DNA of 64,000 bases from contig CAHIKZ030003474.1 in NCBI GenBank assembly GCA_903632075.3, forward strand, positions 1,906,001 to 1,970,000, given 5' to 3'. This DNA is from Acanthosepion pharaonis (lineage: Eukaryota; Mollusca; Cephalopoda; Sepiida; Sepiidae). Below, piece by piece: positions 45,649 to 55,500 of the stretch (the first letter of the stretch is position 1; every line of letters starts with the position of its first letter). The notes under the pieces are model-generated. The model saw only the letters and a program-made list of their open reading frames with translations. It had not been told where the DNA came from and did not search any database. A program made the translations under genes and the position numbers.

Positions 45649-46831
45649 TCAACTTAACATCGAAAAAATTAGATTTTCTTCGTGTATGCGTCGTGTCCCT
45701 CCAGGACGTTGGCGATCATGGCTCTTCACAATTTCTTTGTAGCTCTTAGTAAATATTATCTTTTTTGTTATCTCTCTTAAACCTTTGTCTCTCATCCATT
45801 TAATCAAACTCACTAGGTAAGTTTTGTGTTCTTTTGCTCTGTCTTTCTTGCTGTCAGTATGTTTTGTGAGTATCAAATTTTCCAAGGCTTCTTTCCTCGT
45901 TTTGTGCTCTAGAAATTTCAACTCTCACTTTCTGATGGCAAGTATAAATGTCCTGTATGTTTCCATTTTTTCTAAAACTTCATCGTTGGTCACGTGTTCT
46001 TCCTTGCTATTCTCAGCATCCTTCTGTAGAACCACATTTCTGTTGCTTCAAGTCTCTTCTTCATCTGTGAAGAGATTTTCCGGCATTCACTGCCATATAG
46101 GACTGATATTACATATCCCTTTCTTTGTTTCTAATGACAGTTTTCTTAATATTTGCTTACCTTTCCGAATACACTTTTCGCTATACCAATACGTTTTTGG
46201 ATTTCAGTGTCGCAATTTCCGTCCTCTGTCAAAACACTAGATATTTACTAGATTTTTGTACTTGTTTGATTTTAATATCTTCAATTTGTAACTTCCATGT
46301 TGGGCTGTCTCTTTTGCTAACAACCATTCATTCAGCATTGTGACTGGTGTTTATTCCTTTCTTCTCGCTTTCCTTCACTATCTTCTGTAGGAGTTCTTGT
46401 AGTTTCCTTTCTATATCTGCTATTAACAGACGACAGACCACGAATTGAATATTTTATATTATTAAACCGCATTGCATTAGTAACTGTACCATGATAACTT
46501 CCTTAGGCCCAATGTTCGTCGGTGTCAACAGCATTTTATCCCTGTTTTTGATTTTGGTATCTTCAATTTGTAATTTCCATGTTGGGCTGTCTCTTTTGCT
46601 AACAACCATTCATTCAGCCTTGTGATTGGTGTTTATTCCTTTCTTCTCGCTTTCCTTCACTATCTTCTGTAGGAGTTCTTGTAGTTTCCTTTCTATATCT
46701 GATATTAACAGACGACAGACCACGAATTGAATATTTTATATTATTAAACCGCATTGCATTAGTAACTGTACCATGATAACTTCCTTAGGCCCAATGTTCG
46801 TCGGTGTCAACAGCATTTTATCCCTGTTTTT
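45649..46831 (-). pseudogene. LINE reverse transcriptase C-terminal half, with internal duplication
   Basis: The first frame (45921-45649) reads KEALENLILTKHTDSKKDR and KTYLVSLIKWMRDKGLRE, the tail also kept at 55272-55493. Upstream on the minus strand lie ESEKKG-like (GAAAGCGAGAAGAAAGG) and WMVVSKRDSP-like blocks of the palm and thumb. The 282-base segment 46268-46549 is repeated at 46550-46831. No open frame spans the domain. Confidence 0.65.
46268..46831. repeat. 282-bp tandem duplication
   Basis: 46268-46549 and 46550-46831 are about 98 percent identical by eye (for example ACTTCC/ATTTCC, GCATTG/GCCTTG, CTGCTA/CTGATA). The copies abut exactly. The duplication lies inside the LINE pol remnant and is therefore younger than it. 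Confidence 0.9.
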
Positions 46832-47164
46832 GCTTCACAGGTAGAGTATCTGCATGAAATCTTTGTATCTTTGTACAGTTTCAGGTGGCTGAAGAGATAT
46901 ATCCATGCGTGCGAAAGTGACGAACTCAGCCCGCCGATTTCACATTCCGAGACGCTGACCATTATGCTACCTGTACAACTGTATACCTATATCACGTACT
47001 TAATAAGCATATTAATCTCTTGATCTACATAGATGATTTGAAACTCTTAAAATGGTAATAAAACAGTAACAGTATAGAAATTCTATGAGTGTATCACCAA
47101 TTATTTTTTTGCCTAGTCTAAGGCACCATTTAAAAGAAGGAAATTGGTACAAAGAGCGACTCTA
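46832..47164. other. No feature seen
   Basis: Unassigned; includes a tRNA-like complement CACATTCCGAGACGCTGACC-TTATGCTACC (46945-46970) of a possible SINE head. Confidence 0.35.
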
Positions 47165-47467
47165 AAGACTCACAGAGCAACACTTTTTATTTATTAATCG
47201 GATTGATTTTATTCCTTAAACCTTATTTTTAGCGGATAACCATATTTGAGCAGACGATTCGTTTATTTATTAAACAGTATGTTTATTTATTTCTATTCAT
47301 ATTATTATATTTACTATATCATACATTATATCAATTATATTTCACATATAATTATATTATATTATATTAACTATATTATTATTTATATTATTATTTATAT
47401 TATAATTTTTATTTATTTTATTGAATTTATTAAGACTCACAGAGCAACATTTTTATTTATTAATCGG
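47165..47467. mobile_element. Insertion flanked by 37-bp direct repeats
   Basis: 47165-47201 (AAGACTCACAGAGCAACACT on to ATTAATCGG) is repeated at 47432-47467 with one base missing. Between them is 230 bases: a copy of repeat G (CATATTTGAGCAGACGATTCG, complement of the block at 9110-9152) and TAT-rich sequence. The repeated stretch reads KTHRATLFINR, LINE C-terminus leading into the 67-base array, so repeat G inserted within a LINE remnant. Such long duplications fit Penelope-type insertion. Confidence 0.65.
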
Positions 47468-47745
47468 TAGAACTGTTACTTTGTGGAACAGACTCGCGTG
47501 TGGATTCTTCCCCTAACAGTACAATCTACTCGGGTAGAACTGTTAATTTGTGGAACAGACTCGCGAGTGGATTCTTCCCCGAACACTACAATCTACTCGG
47601 GTAGAACTGTTACTTTGTGGAACAGACTCGCGAGTGGATTCTTCCCCGAACACTACAATCTACTCGGGTAGAACTGTTACTTTGTGGAACAGACTCGCGT
47701 GTGAATGCTTCCCCGAACACTATAATCTATTGGGCTACAACTGTT
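47467..47745 (+). repeat. 67-bp tandem array of a LINE C-terminal motif
   Basis: Units start GTAGAACTGTTACTTTGTGG at 47467, 47534, 47601 and 47668; a fifth is partial. The unit encodes RTVTLWNRLASGFFPEHYNL in one frame, the last conserved motif of non-LTR pol proteins. As 67 is not a multiple of three, each unit shifts the frame. Units differ at only one to four positions. Confidence 0.88.
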
Positions 47746-48878
47746 ATTTAATGTCAGCACCAATAGCACCGTGTTTTTTGTATGCTTTTTATTTTATTCA
47801 TATTTTTTCATATGTAATTTGTTATATCCCAGGTTGTTGGGATGAACAAAAACGAATGTCCTTTATAGGGGGAATAAGTTAGCAATCCTAACAGATATAA
47901 TTTTATCTTGAAAAATTTCCCAGTATATGTTGGTTAATTATATTTATTGTGAAAACGTTGACTTGCATAATAAAATCTGACATTTTGGTTAAACATTGAA
48001 CCTTTGACTACAAGGGCAACGGTTCAACTCATGATTTTAATGACTTTATTTATTTATTTATTTATTTTTTTGGGACGAACGCAAAAGCAACCCGGAAAAA
48101 TAAATCTTGCTCATGTCTGATTAAATTTGGAAACTTTTGCTGACTTGAGGCGTTCGCTTGGAAAACGACTAAATAGAATGTCATGAAATGCAAAGATAAA
48201 ATTTGATCAAATCATTTTAAAAGAAGCAGTGAGTCTGTGAAAAAGGTTAGTTTTTGTCTCGACAACACATTAATAAAAATATTATTCGCCGACAGTTATA
48301 CACGCCTATTCTTCTGCAAACGTTTTACAAATTAGTAGACAGGTGATAATTACTGGGGTCGAAAGTGTCTCGTTGATTTATCAACTCATGAGTTAAGGCA
48401 AGTCATGAAATCTGTATAAGTCTTTTTCTTCTTCTGCGCACGCGCACAAAATGGCAAAGGTACAGACACGCAAACAGTGGCAGAATTTTTATGACGCAAC
48501 AGACTGAAAGAAACTGTAAGATTATCAATCATAATCCTGTCGTGATGTCATCTGGATAATAATGTTTGGGTCAGACATGTTTGATTCATAATCAGTGACT
48601 CATTTTTATTGGACACTTTGTTATTAAATATCTCAAACCTTGTTAACGTCTTTATCCAATCATTGTTTACCAAGTTTGATTTAGTTTGACACAAGGCCAC
48701 AAGTATGAGGCACTTAGAAAGGATTGAAATCACAACTAATGATCTGGAAAATATGTTATATAAATTCTTTATATCTGTTGGGTAACCGAATGACAAAATG
48801 GAAAAAAAATCCTATATAACGTGTGTCGACCTTCAAAACGACTTCTAACTGGATAACGTTTTTATTGATTGTATCATA
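47746..48878. other. No gene recognised
   Basis: AT-rich; (ATTT)n at 48046-48066. A short frame at 48548-48796 on the minus strand is unassigned. No repeat families noted. Confidence 0.4.
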
Positions 48879-48880
48879 TA

Positions 48881-49016
48881 CAGGTTGCGGCAGAAATACT
48901 TCCCATACATCCCTCCCTCATAATGATAAGACATTATCTAGCTGCAGACATATTTGCCACTAATGTTTTACTGTTATGTAGAAAGTATTCTTGGGAGGTA
49001 TTTCTACCACACCCTG
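48881..49016. mobile_element. 136-bp mariner-type MITE with TA target site
   Basis: CAGGTTGCGGCAGAAATACT at the left and the complement of CAGGGTGTGGTAGAAATACC at the right, each bordered by TA. Arms of about 29 bases with four or so mismatches. No coding. The terminal sequence is of Tc1/mariner type but differs from that of the 12145 family after the first seven bases. Confidence 0.85.
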
Positions 49017-49033
49017 TATATGTAGGAGGGGGA

Positions 49034-49475
49034 TTTTTTTTGAATTGATTCGTTTTCTACGGCTTATCAAAGCTAAAAAATATTTTAGATTGTAATAATT
49101 TTTAAAGATATAATAATGCTTTAGTGATACAAATCTTACTAATTAACTCATACCAAAGGTGGAGAAGAATAGGATCCATAACTTTCCCAAGTGTATTGTG
49201 ATGTTCCAAGCGTAGCTCAGATGTTGGCACAAGGCCGAAAGTATGGGATACCCAGTGAGGATCGAACTCACTACTCACTCTATTTGTATTTGTGCGTAAG
49301 TGAATATAATGAACCTGACTGGAATTGGAACTCGGCTCTTCGATTAACAACTCCGAGCTATTATCAATTACACAACCCGCACATACAAACTTACAACATC
49401 TGGTATTCCCAAACGGTCACCCATCTAGGTACTGACCAGGTGCGACGTTGCTTAACTACGGCCTAGCTGAACTCA
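49034..49475 (-). mobile_element. SINE-A, minus strand, with nested SINE-B
   Basis: From 49475 down: 5S-like part (complement ACGGTCACCCATCTAGGTAC, GCGACGTTGCTTAACTACGG), tRNA-like part (complement of GGAATTGGAACTCGGCTCTT), GTTATATTCACTTAC-type link, then SINE-B (49192-49290), then the body and tail ending at TACGGCTTATCAAAGC (49060). The 5S part is the best outside the terminal array. Confidence 0.8.
49192..49290 (-). mobile_element. SINE-B fragment nested in SINE-A
   Basis: TTCCAAGCGTAGCTCAGATG, GGCACAAGGCCGAAAGTATG, AGTGAGGATCGAACTCACTA. It stops before the A box, so it is 5' truncated, as expected of LINE-driven insertion. Confidence 0.75.
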
Positions 49476-50095
49476 TTCATCTTCATATCGTTTCGTTGTT
49501 TTCTTTTAATATCCCGCATTTTAATAGCGTTAGTTTTGTTAAGACATATGAAATGTCGTATAAACTGGGACGTAGGATGCCTCAGAAATTATTTCATTGC
49601 TATCAGTTCTCTTGATAATTAATTATAACTGATATTTGTTTATATTTCCCTTAGCTGGGCCTACATTTATGTTTCCATCAATAAAAACATTATTTAGTCT
49701 GAAGAAGTCCTTTTGAAGGACGAAACACGTTACGTAGGATTTTTCTATTTTGTCATTCAATTACCCAAGTAAAGCTCTACAAGTCCAGCCTACTGAATAA
49801 TAAAGGGCCCATAATGTTTTATTCCATTAAAATGTTATGGACATAGACCTAGCAGGTATGCATAAAATAAACATTATGGAATGTTTAGTTTGGCTTTGTT
49901 CGTTTGTTTCTGTTTAGCGACATATCAACACCTCTATAGGTTATTTAATGCTGAAATCTAAATATTTTGAACACAATATTATGGCTTCAACTCCATATAT
50001 TTTGAGCGCAGTTTTGGGCCTTCAACTACAGATATTTTGTACATTTTATACTTTCAAAGTAAAGGTATGTTTAATAGATATATAGTTTGTAGATA
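49476..50095. other. Hammerhead-core-like motif and repeat J tail
   Basis: 49698-49730 (plus) is CTGAAGAAGTCCTTTTGAAG then GACGAAAC, a canonical CTGANGA core, 6-bp helix II and GAAAC, but no complementary helix I flanks could be found. 49905-50045 carries tail blocks (TTTAGCGACATATCAACACC, TAATGCTGAAATC) of repeat J. No gene. Confidence 0.45.
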
Positions 50096-50352
50096 CAGTA
50101 GTCCGCTGCTATAGCGCGGACCTTGGGGTCCAAGATGGCCGACCCGCGCTTCAAGTGAGTCGCGGTAGCTGTAAGGGTGTGTGGGCGATAATAGGAGGTT
50201 GAACATCTAATTGATTTTTGTGCCCTATTTGTCCTATTTCGCGATAATTACCGTAGATAATAGCTCGAAAAGAACCTGAAAAAATTATCCGAGAGCAAAA
50301 TCTTGGGGTCCACCACCCACCGCGGTAAGCTGGTTCGCCCAATATACTACTG
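50096..50352. mobile_element. 257-bp MITE, pogo/Tigger-like
   Basis: CAGTAGT at the left and ACTACTG at the right are each flanked by TA. The arms stay related further in: GCGCGGACCTTGGGGTCC (left) and, inverted, GGGGTCCACC...CCGCGG (right), with AT-rich sequence in the middle. No ORF. Confidence 0.65.
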
Positions 50353-50749
50353 TAATCTATTGTAGGTGATATATGTTTTGGTATAAACCTATTTCTTTAA
50401 GGCAGGATATTATGTTGACTGTTTCAGTATTTTCACGTAGTTTTGTTTCATATTGGATTCCTTGGAGTATTTGTACCTGACAGGGGTCTCATTCGGAGGG
50501 TCTTGCCCATCTGCAGAGTTGCAGTCGGCGTATTATACAGCCCCCAGTTGACAGGATGATGTTATGGAATGTAAACCTCAGAGGTATGCGTAAAAAGATA
50601 AAAAAAAGAAACTAGCAAGACAGAAACATTCTCTTCGAAGTTCATAACGTCTTACTAGCAGACAACCCTAAAAAGACATTACAGAATGCAGACATGGTTG
50701 GTAGGCATAAAAAAGAGGTTGCAGGATATAAGCGTACTTTAAGGCAGGA

Positions 50750-51300
50750 TGCATCTTATATATAAAGTACAATGTATGTATGTGTTTGTGCGTGTGCGTC
50801 CCCAAGCAACTCCTCCACTCCCACTGGCCCGATTTCAATGATTCATAATTCACTCAAAACCCCTAGAAAATTTAGGCGCAGGTAACGATTTCCGTTGAGC
50901 TCAGATTGAGGGTTGCCAGATTATGCGAGGTTAAAATATATGTTAATACATTATACTAGCCATTATCGTTTCTTTCATGGTTCCAGGGGAGTAACTCTTA
51001 TTTTCTTTTTGTATCCAAAATTGCAGTACACGTTTTATTATAAATTATCAGGCGGCATTTAAGCTAGCTCCTATGGAGAACTCTTGGTTTGGCCAGCATC
51101 ATAATATCTATGGAGGAGAATATGCGATAGGCATCAATAAACTACTCAAAATTGATCTCTGCATTTAAGTATTGAATCAATGTTTAAGCTTACCTTTTTA
51201 ATAATTCAATGATAATTCTTCTGCTGCCACTTAATTCAAAGACGGTTTGATGTACGTAGATCCTTATTTTTCGTACAAACAATTGTTTTTATTTCATGGG
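50750..51300 (-). repeat. Inverted copy of the 36490-37100 repeat
   Basis: 51190-51290 holds the complement of the 36840-36910 block (TTCTTCTGCTGCCACTTAAT; GATGTACGTAGATCCTTA). The outer part (50757-50900) begins ATATATAAAGTACAATGTATG and is not alignable with the other copy. Confidence 0.4.
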
Positions 51301-51548
51301 TGACAGAACAGGGGACAATCTATAAGATAAAATTAATGTAGTGTAAAGATGGAAAAATAGAATTAGAATTAGTTATGCATTCAACATTTGAAGAGTTAGA
51401 GAAACATAATAGCTAATTAAGTAAAAACCTATATTATGGAATCTAAATGAATAAAGGCGAAAATGCAGCTCAATTCTCCCACGAATTCTGAGATTAAAAA
51501 GCCCCAGTTCTGCTTTAGAGTAATTTGTATTTACTCAACTCCCACCCC

Positions 51549-52174
51549 CACGAGGTCAGGTTGTGACACAAAGTCGGTTTAATGTGGGGAGCCCGAGCTC
51601 GTACATCCGGGCAAGGAACAAAAATTCCCCGTGCTCCCGCAAGCGTCGGTTGCGCTGGCCTCGGTGCGAGCACCGATCCATCTCTCGACTGCAATGATGG
51701 GGGGTGCGGCCTCGAGCAGCTGTCCCCGAGGGCTGGGCCCCTCTCAGTAAAGTTTTCCTCAGTTGCGACTCTATCCTTTGACGGAGCCGCCCCTGGGCAC
51801 ACTCTGCTCAAAGAGAGGCGCAACTGAGAGATGATAAATAAAAGTGTTACAAACTACCCGAGAGCATATTTACTCAATCTTCCACGAGGTTAGGTTGTGA
51901 CACAAGGTCAGTTTAATGTGGGGAGCCCGAGCTAGGAACAAAAATTGCCCAAGGCCCCTGCAACAGTTGGATGGGATGGCCTCGGTGCGAGCATCGATCT
52001 CTCTTTCTAGTGCAATGAGAGAGTGCGGCCTCGGGCAGCTGTTTCCCAGAGCTGGGTACCTATGCATAATTTTCCTCAGTTGCGACTCTCTCCTTTGACG
52101 GAGCCGCCACTGAGTTAACTCTGCCCAAAGACAGAGGCGCAACTGAGAGATGATAAATAATGTGTTACAAGCTA
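51549..52174. repeat. GC-rich tandem pair (about 310 bp, offset 334)
   Basis: Units 51549-51860 and 51883-52174 share CACGAGGTCAGGTTGTGACA, AATGTGGGGAGCCCGAGCT, GATGGCCTCGGTGCGAGCA, CCTCAGTTGCGACTCTCTCC and CGCAACTGAGAGATGATAAA. Each has an inverted pair CTCAGTTGCG...CGCAACTGAG spanning about 70 bases near its end. They are GC-rich in an AT-rich setting, with 15-20 percent divergence by eye. The family is unknown to me; it may be a SINE or structured-RNA-derived repeat. Confidence 0.7.
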
Positions 52175-52212
52175 GATTTTTAGGATCGGTTTGTATGAAT
52201 AGTATATGTATT

Positions 52213-52609
52213 TGTTATGGGGTCCACCTCTTTTTCATATAAGTGGACTCAACCAGAGTGTTACTTGGACCCAATTTGTTGTGGATTCCGAGATGAAATT
52301 CGGTCTCAAATGAATGACAAACGCAAGAATTAAAGATAATAAATTAAATGTATTTACACAATAATACAAAGGGTAATACTGTTAGTAAATCCAGGAACGT
52401 GGTTAGTAGCAATAACATATAGATATATACAGTCTCTAAGTCGGACTTCCTTAGAGTCTACGTGCTTGTAACTGACTTCTACGAGCGTTTACCTCACACT
52501 ATTACTCTACCTCCAACTCAATCTCAATCTCTCTGTACTCTCACTGACAATCCAAGTAACACTCTGGTCGATTCCACTTATATGAAAAAAAGGGGTGGAC
52601 CCCATAACA
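52213..52609. mobile_element. 397-bp element with 58-bp terminal inverted repeats
   Basis: The left end TGTTATGGGGTCCACCTC and right end GGTGGACCCCATAACA are inverted copies that continue inward over about 58 bases to CAGAGTGTTACTTGGA. The ends are TG...CA and the flanks GTATT/GTAGT are a possible imperfect 5-base target duplication. A second small palindrome (CCGAGATGAAATTCGG) lies inside. It could be a DNA-transposon derivative or a solo LTR with unusually long inverted ends. Confidence 0.7.
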
Positions 52610-52729
52610 GTAGTCTTTGTAAGAATGTCTGTAGATCAGGTTTCATTGATGTATTTTTGTAGAGTTTTTGTTGAGAGTCAAATCTATTGCTGATAATATT
52701 TTTCTCGAAAATGTATTTCTGTTTTTTTT

Positions 52730-52970
52730 TTTTTTTTTTACTATAAAAATGTTTATACTTTCATAGTATTTTGACTCTAGTTTGAGGGTTAAGTATTTGC
52801 CCATAGCCGGGACCCTAATAGGTGCCACCACCCCGGGTCAGGGTGAACCTGGGAACAACAGCAATTAAGCAGAGGATTTGCTGCCGGATGTCGTCATACC
52901 CAAGACTATAATCGGTTGGGGCAAAGTCATGTGAATATGTCGTAGGAGAGACTAACCAAGTGCTAAAAAT
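52730..52970 (+). repeat. Dispersed repeat J fragment
   Basis: CCATAGCCGGGACCCTAATAG, GTGCCACCACCCCGGGTCAG, AACAACAGCAATTAAGCAG parallel 18390-18450 in the same orientation. Confidence 0.6.
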
Positions 52971-52974
52971 TTGT

Positions 52975-53235
52975 CCTGCGTCGGATTCCAGTCGAATCTA
53001 TTACATTCACTTACGTGCTAATAACCTTGGGAAAAGTATGAATCCTCTTCTCACCCCCCAGCTAAGGGAAAATAGCAGACTAGGTTCTCTAGCCTTGGAT
53101 GGCAACTGGTCTAGCGCAGAAAGAAATGGAAACCTACTGGTGGAAAAAATCTGCCTCGTCAGTCATGTATCGAAAGATACATGATCGCCTAAGCGTGCAT
53201 CACGCATGGCACATAACTGACTGACTGAATTGTTG
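52975..53235 (+). mobile_element. SINE-A, tRNA part truncated, full body
   Basis: GATTCCAGTCGAATCTATTAC (end of the tRNA-like part), ATTCACTTACGTGCTAATAA, body GCCTTGGATGGCAACTGGTC, and terminal hairpins TCATGTATCGAAAGATACATG and CGTGCATCACGCATGGCAC. Confidence 0.75.
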
Positions 53236-53330
53236 TATGCGGAGTTTTTCCTTTAATCCACTGTGTACGCTACTACAGTTGTACAAAAACTAATGTATGT
53301 CCGTCTACTTTAAATTTAATTTTAACTAGC

Positions 53331-53420
53331 GATTTTCCAAGCGTAGCTCGGATGTGGCACAAGGCCGAAAGTATGGGGCATGCAGTGAGGATCGAACTCA
53401 CTACTCAGTCGTAATTGTTC
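53331..53420 (-). mobile_element. SINE-B fragment
   Basis: TTTTCCAAGCGTAGCTCGGAT, CACAAGGCCGAAAGTATGGG, AGGATCGAACTCACTACTCA. The A box is not included. Confidence 0.75.
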
Positions 53421-53929
53421 TAAAATTTATTTTTAACTATCACGTATGATTAACAGTTAGGGTGGTACATTCGCCGTTACAGAAATGGAAATTACTTATG
53501 AGTCATTCTAATTTATGTGTAGAAATACGACCAACCCTCTCTGCACAAAATGGTTGAACATAGACTCACTATGAGAAGAACGTCAACTCACAGGACCGGA
53601 AGTCGCAAAATGGGTCGCACGCATTGCCGCATTAACTATTCGCTATTATTGTATTATTAATCCATGTCCTTCATGTGATTAAACCTTTTCTTCACTAATC
53701 TTTTGTTCCAGTGTTTTCCTTGGAATATTATTAACCAGAACTAAGAGCTTATGCGACCATTTTAATACTAATAGAAATCATGAAACATTTTTTCACTCTG
53801 TCTCATTCTCTGAACGAAACTATTTTTAATGCAAAATTTCACGAGGCTCAAGAACCACTTAATATAGAAGGTTACAGTTACAATGGTAATTAAGAGTTAG
53901 ATATCTGATATAAATAAAAGAGAAGGTCG
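53421..53929. other. No feature seen
   Basis: AT-rich, no frame above 50 codons and no repeat family recognised. Confidence 0.4.
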
Positions 53930-54500
53930 TAGAAAGTAAGGGATTATGAAGCTAGGGAGGATAAATAAGGATTGACCTTTGAATTGAAAAGGTTATCATT
54001 CAGGAAAGTAACAAGGCGAGAGTCTGTTCCACGTAGTGGCATCACTTTATAAAAATCTCCAAGAATGGAACACTGTAGAAATAAGGGTGATTCGGCTCCG
54101 TAGAAGTAGTGTGATGTGTCATAGCGGTAAAAGTCTGAACTGGTGGAATTAAAGAATTGAGTTACCATGAAAATAGCGATAGAAAAGTGACATACTTGCG
54201 ACGTTACGTGTTTTTTTTTTTCAATTCACCCCAAGCAAGGCGATAATACCACTAAGACGCAAGAAGTTACTTGAAGTCAAAGAGAATAAGAAGATTTTAG
54301 AACGAACTGGAAACCCAATCCTGAACAGGCAACAAGGAATAAACCCATACTCCTGTTCAAAAGACCAGGGAGGTGTGTGAACCGGGCGATGGGCGAATGT
54401 GGGAAAGCAGCTGCAACGTGGAGAATAACTCTTCCTTCACAAGGCTGTCTTAGTCATTTTGAATTATCAAAGCTGAAAAGTGAGTATTGGCCCGCTCCAG
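53930..54500 (-). pseudogene. LINE C-terminus interrupted by repeat E
   Basis: The minus strand reads about ATTWNRLSPCYFPE (54040-54000) and NSKVNPYLSSLAS (53975-53945), the last conserved block of non-LTR pol. Repeat E (54206-54370, complement CACCCCAAGCAAGGCG) splits it from 54375-54500, which matches 11800-11900 (CTTCACAAGGCTGTCTTAG). Confidence 0.6.
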
Positions 54501-54536
54501 CCCAAGCCCCCAAAAAAGAAAACAGAAAAGTCGTTA

Positions 54537-54668
54537 TTGATTGATTGATTTGTGATTTACGGTTTATCAACCTTTTGTGCATTATTTAATGGCAGAAAAC
54601 ATTTTTTAGATTGTAAGAATCTTTGGGGATAATGATTTACTGATACGGCCTACTAATTAACCCATAGG
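54537..54668 (-). mobile_element. SINE-A tail
   Basis: GATTGATTGATTTGTGATTTAC, GGTTTATCAACCTTTTGTGC, GCAGAAAACATTTTTTAGATT: the complement of the SINE-A tail. It abuts the LINE RT start. Confidence 0.7.
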
Positions 54669-55500
54669 TGAGAGGCCACAATCTTAACACCATAAGATGC
54701 GCAGATGCCACAGTACTGATAGCAGACACGGAAATGAAATTACAAAATCTCCCACAGAAGGTAATGACGGAGAGTGAGAAGAAGGGACTAAGCATAAACT
54801 ACAAGAAGACGGAGTGCATTGTCGTCAGTAAGAGGATGAGCCCAAAATGCGATCTGAAGATCGGGAAAACTAGAATCAAGCAGACGCGGAAATTTAAATA
54901 CCTGGAAAGCGTCTTGACAGAAGAAGGTAAATGCGATACTGAAATCTGTAGGCGTATTTGGATGGCCAAGGACACATCCCAAAAACTGGACAGAGTACTG
55001 CGAGACAGGTTGATATCTTTGGTAACAAAGAAAAGAATACTGAACCGTTACATGACAACTGGACGTTCTTTACGGCAGTGAATGTTGGACAATTTCTCAA
55101 ACATGAAGAAGAGACTCGAGGCGACGGAGATGTGATTCTACAGAAGGATATTGATGGTACCATGGATCGAGCGAGCGAGCGTGCAACGATTAAGTCTTGG
55201 AGAGGATACAAACAAGGAGGAGGCTTATAATTAATATTAAGAACAGATAGCTGAAGTTTCTGGGACACATAATGAGAAAGGAGAGACTGGAGAATCTGAT
55301 ACTCACAGGTCGAATAGAGCGAAACAGAGACGAGGGAAAACAACGCGTGACATACCTGGCGGACTTAAGCAAGTGGATGACAGAACGTGGTCTGGGGGAG
55401 GAAGCAGAGGGAAGGAACTTGTTGAGATCTGTAAGGGATAGAAGGAGGTGGAGAGCCATGATCGCCTACGTCCTGAAAGGACATAGCACATAAAAGTAGA
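54668..55500 (+). pseudogene. LINE reverse transcriptase, palm to C-terminus
   Basis: The first frame of 137 codons (54668-55081) reads LNTIRCADATVLIADTEMKL, where the catalytic motif YADD has become CADA, so the polymerase is inactive; then KKGLSINYKKTECIVVSKRM and RKFKYLESVLTEEGKCDTEI. The second part after a shift (55081-55260) and the third frame (55272-55493) read MRKERLENLILTGRIERNRD and KWMTERGLGEE, the terminal part. This is the most complete LINE pol here. Relatives on the minus strand: 22840, 32945, 35975, 45649. Confidence 0.8.

Noticed and set aside
47467..47745. CRISPR-like array
   Set aside because: Units are directly abutting 67-base tandem copies with no variable spacers, in a eukaryotic setting.
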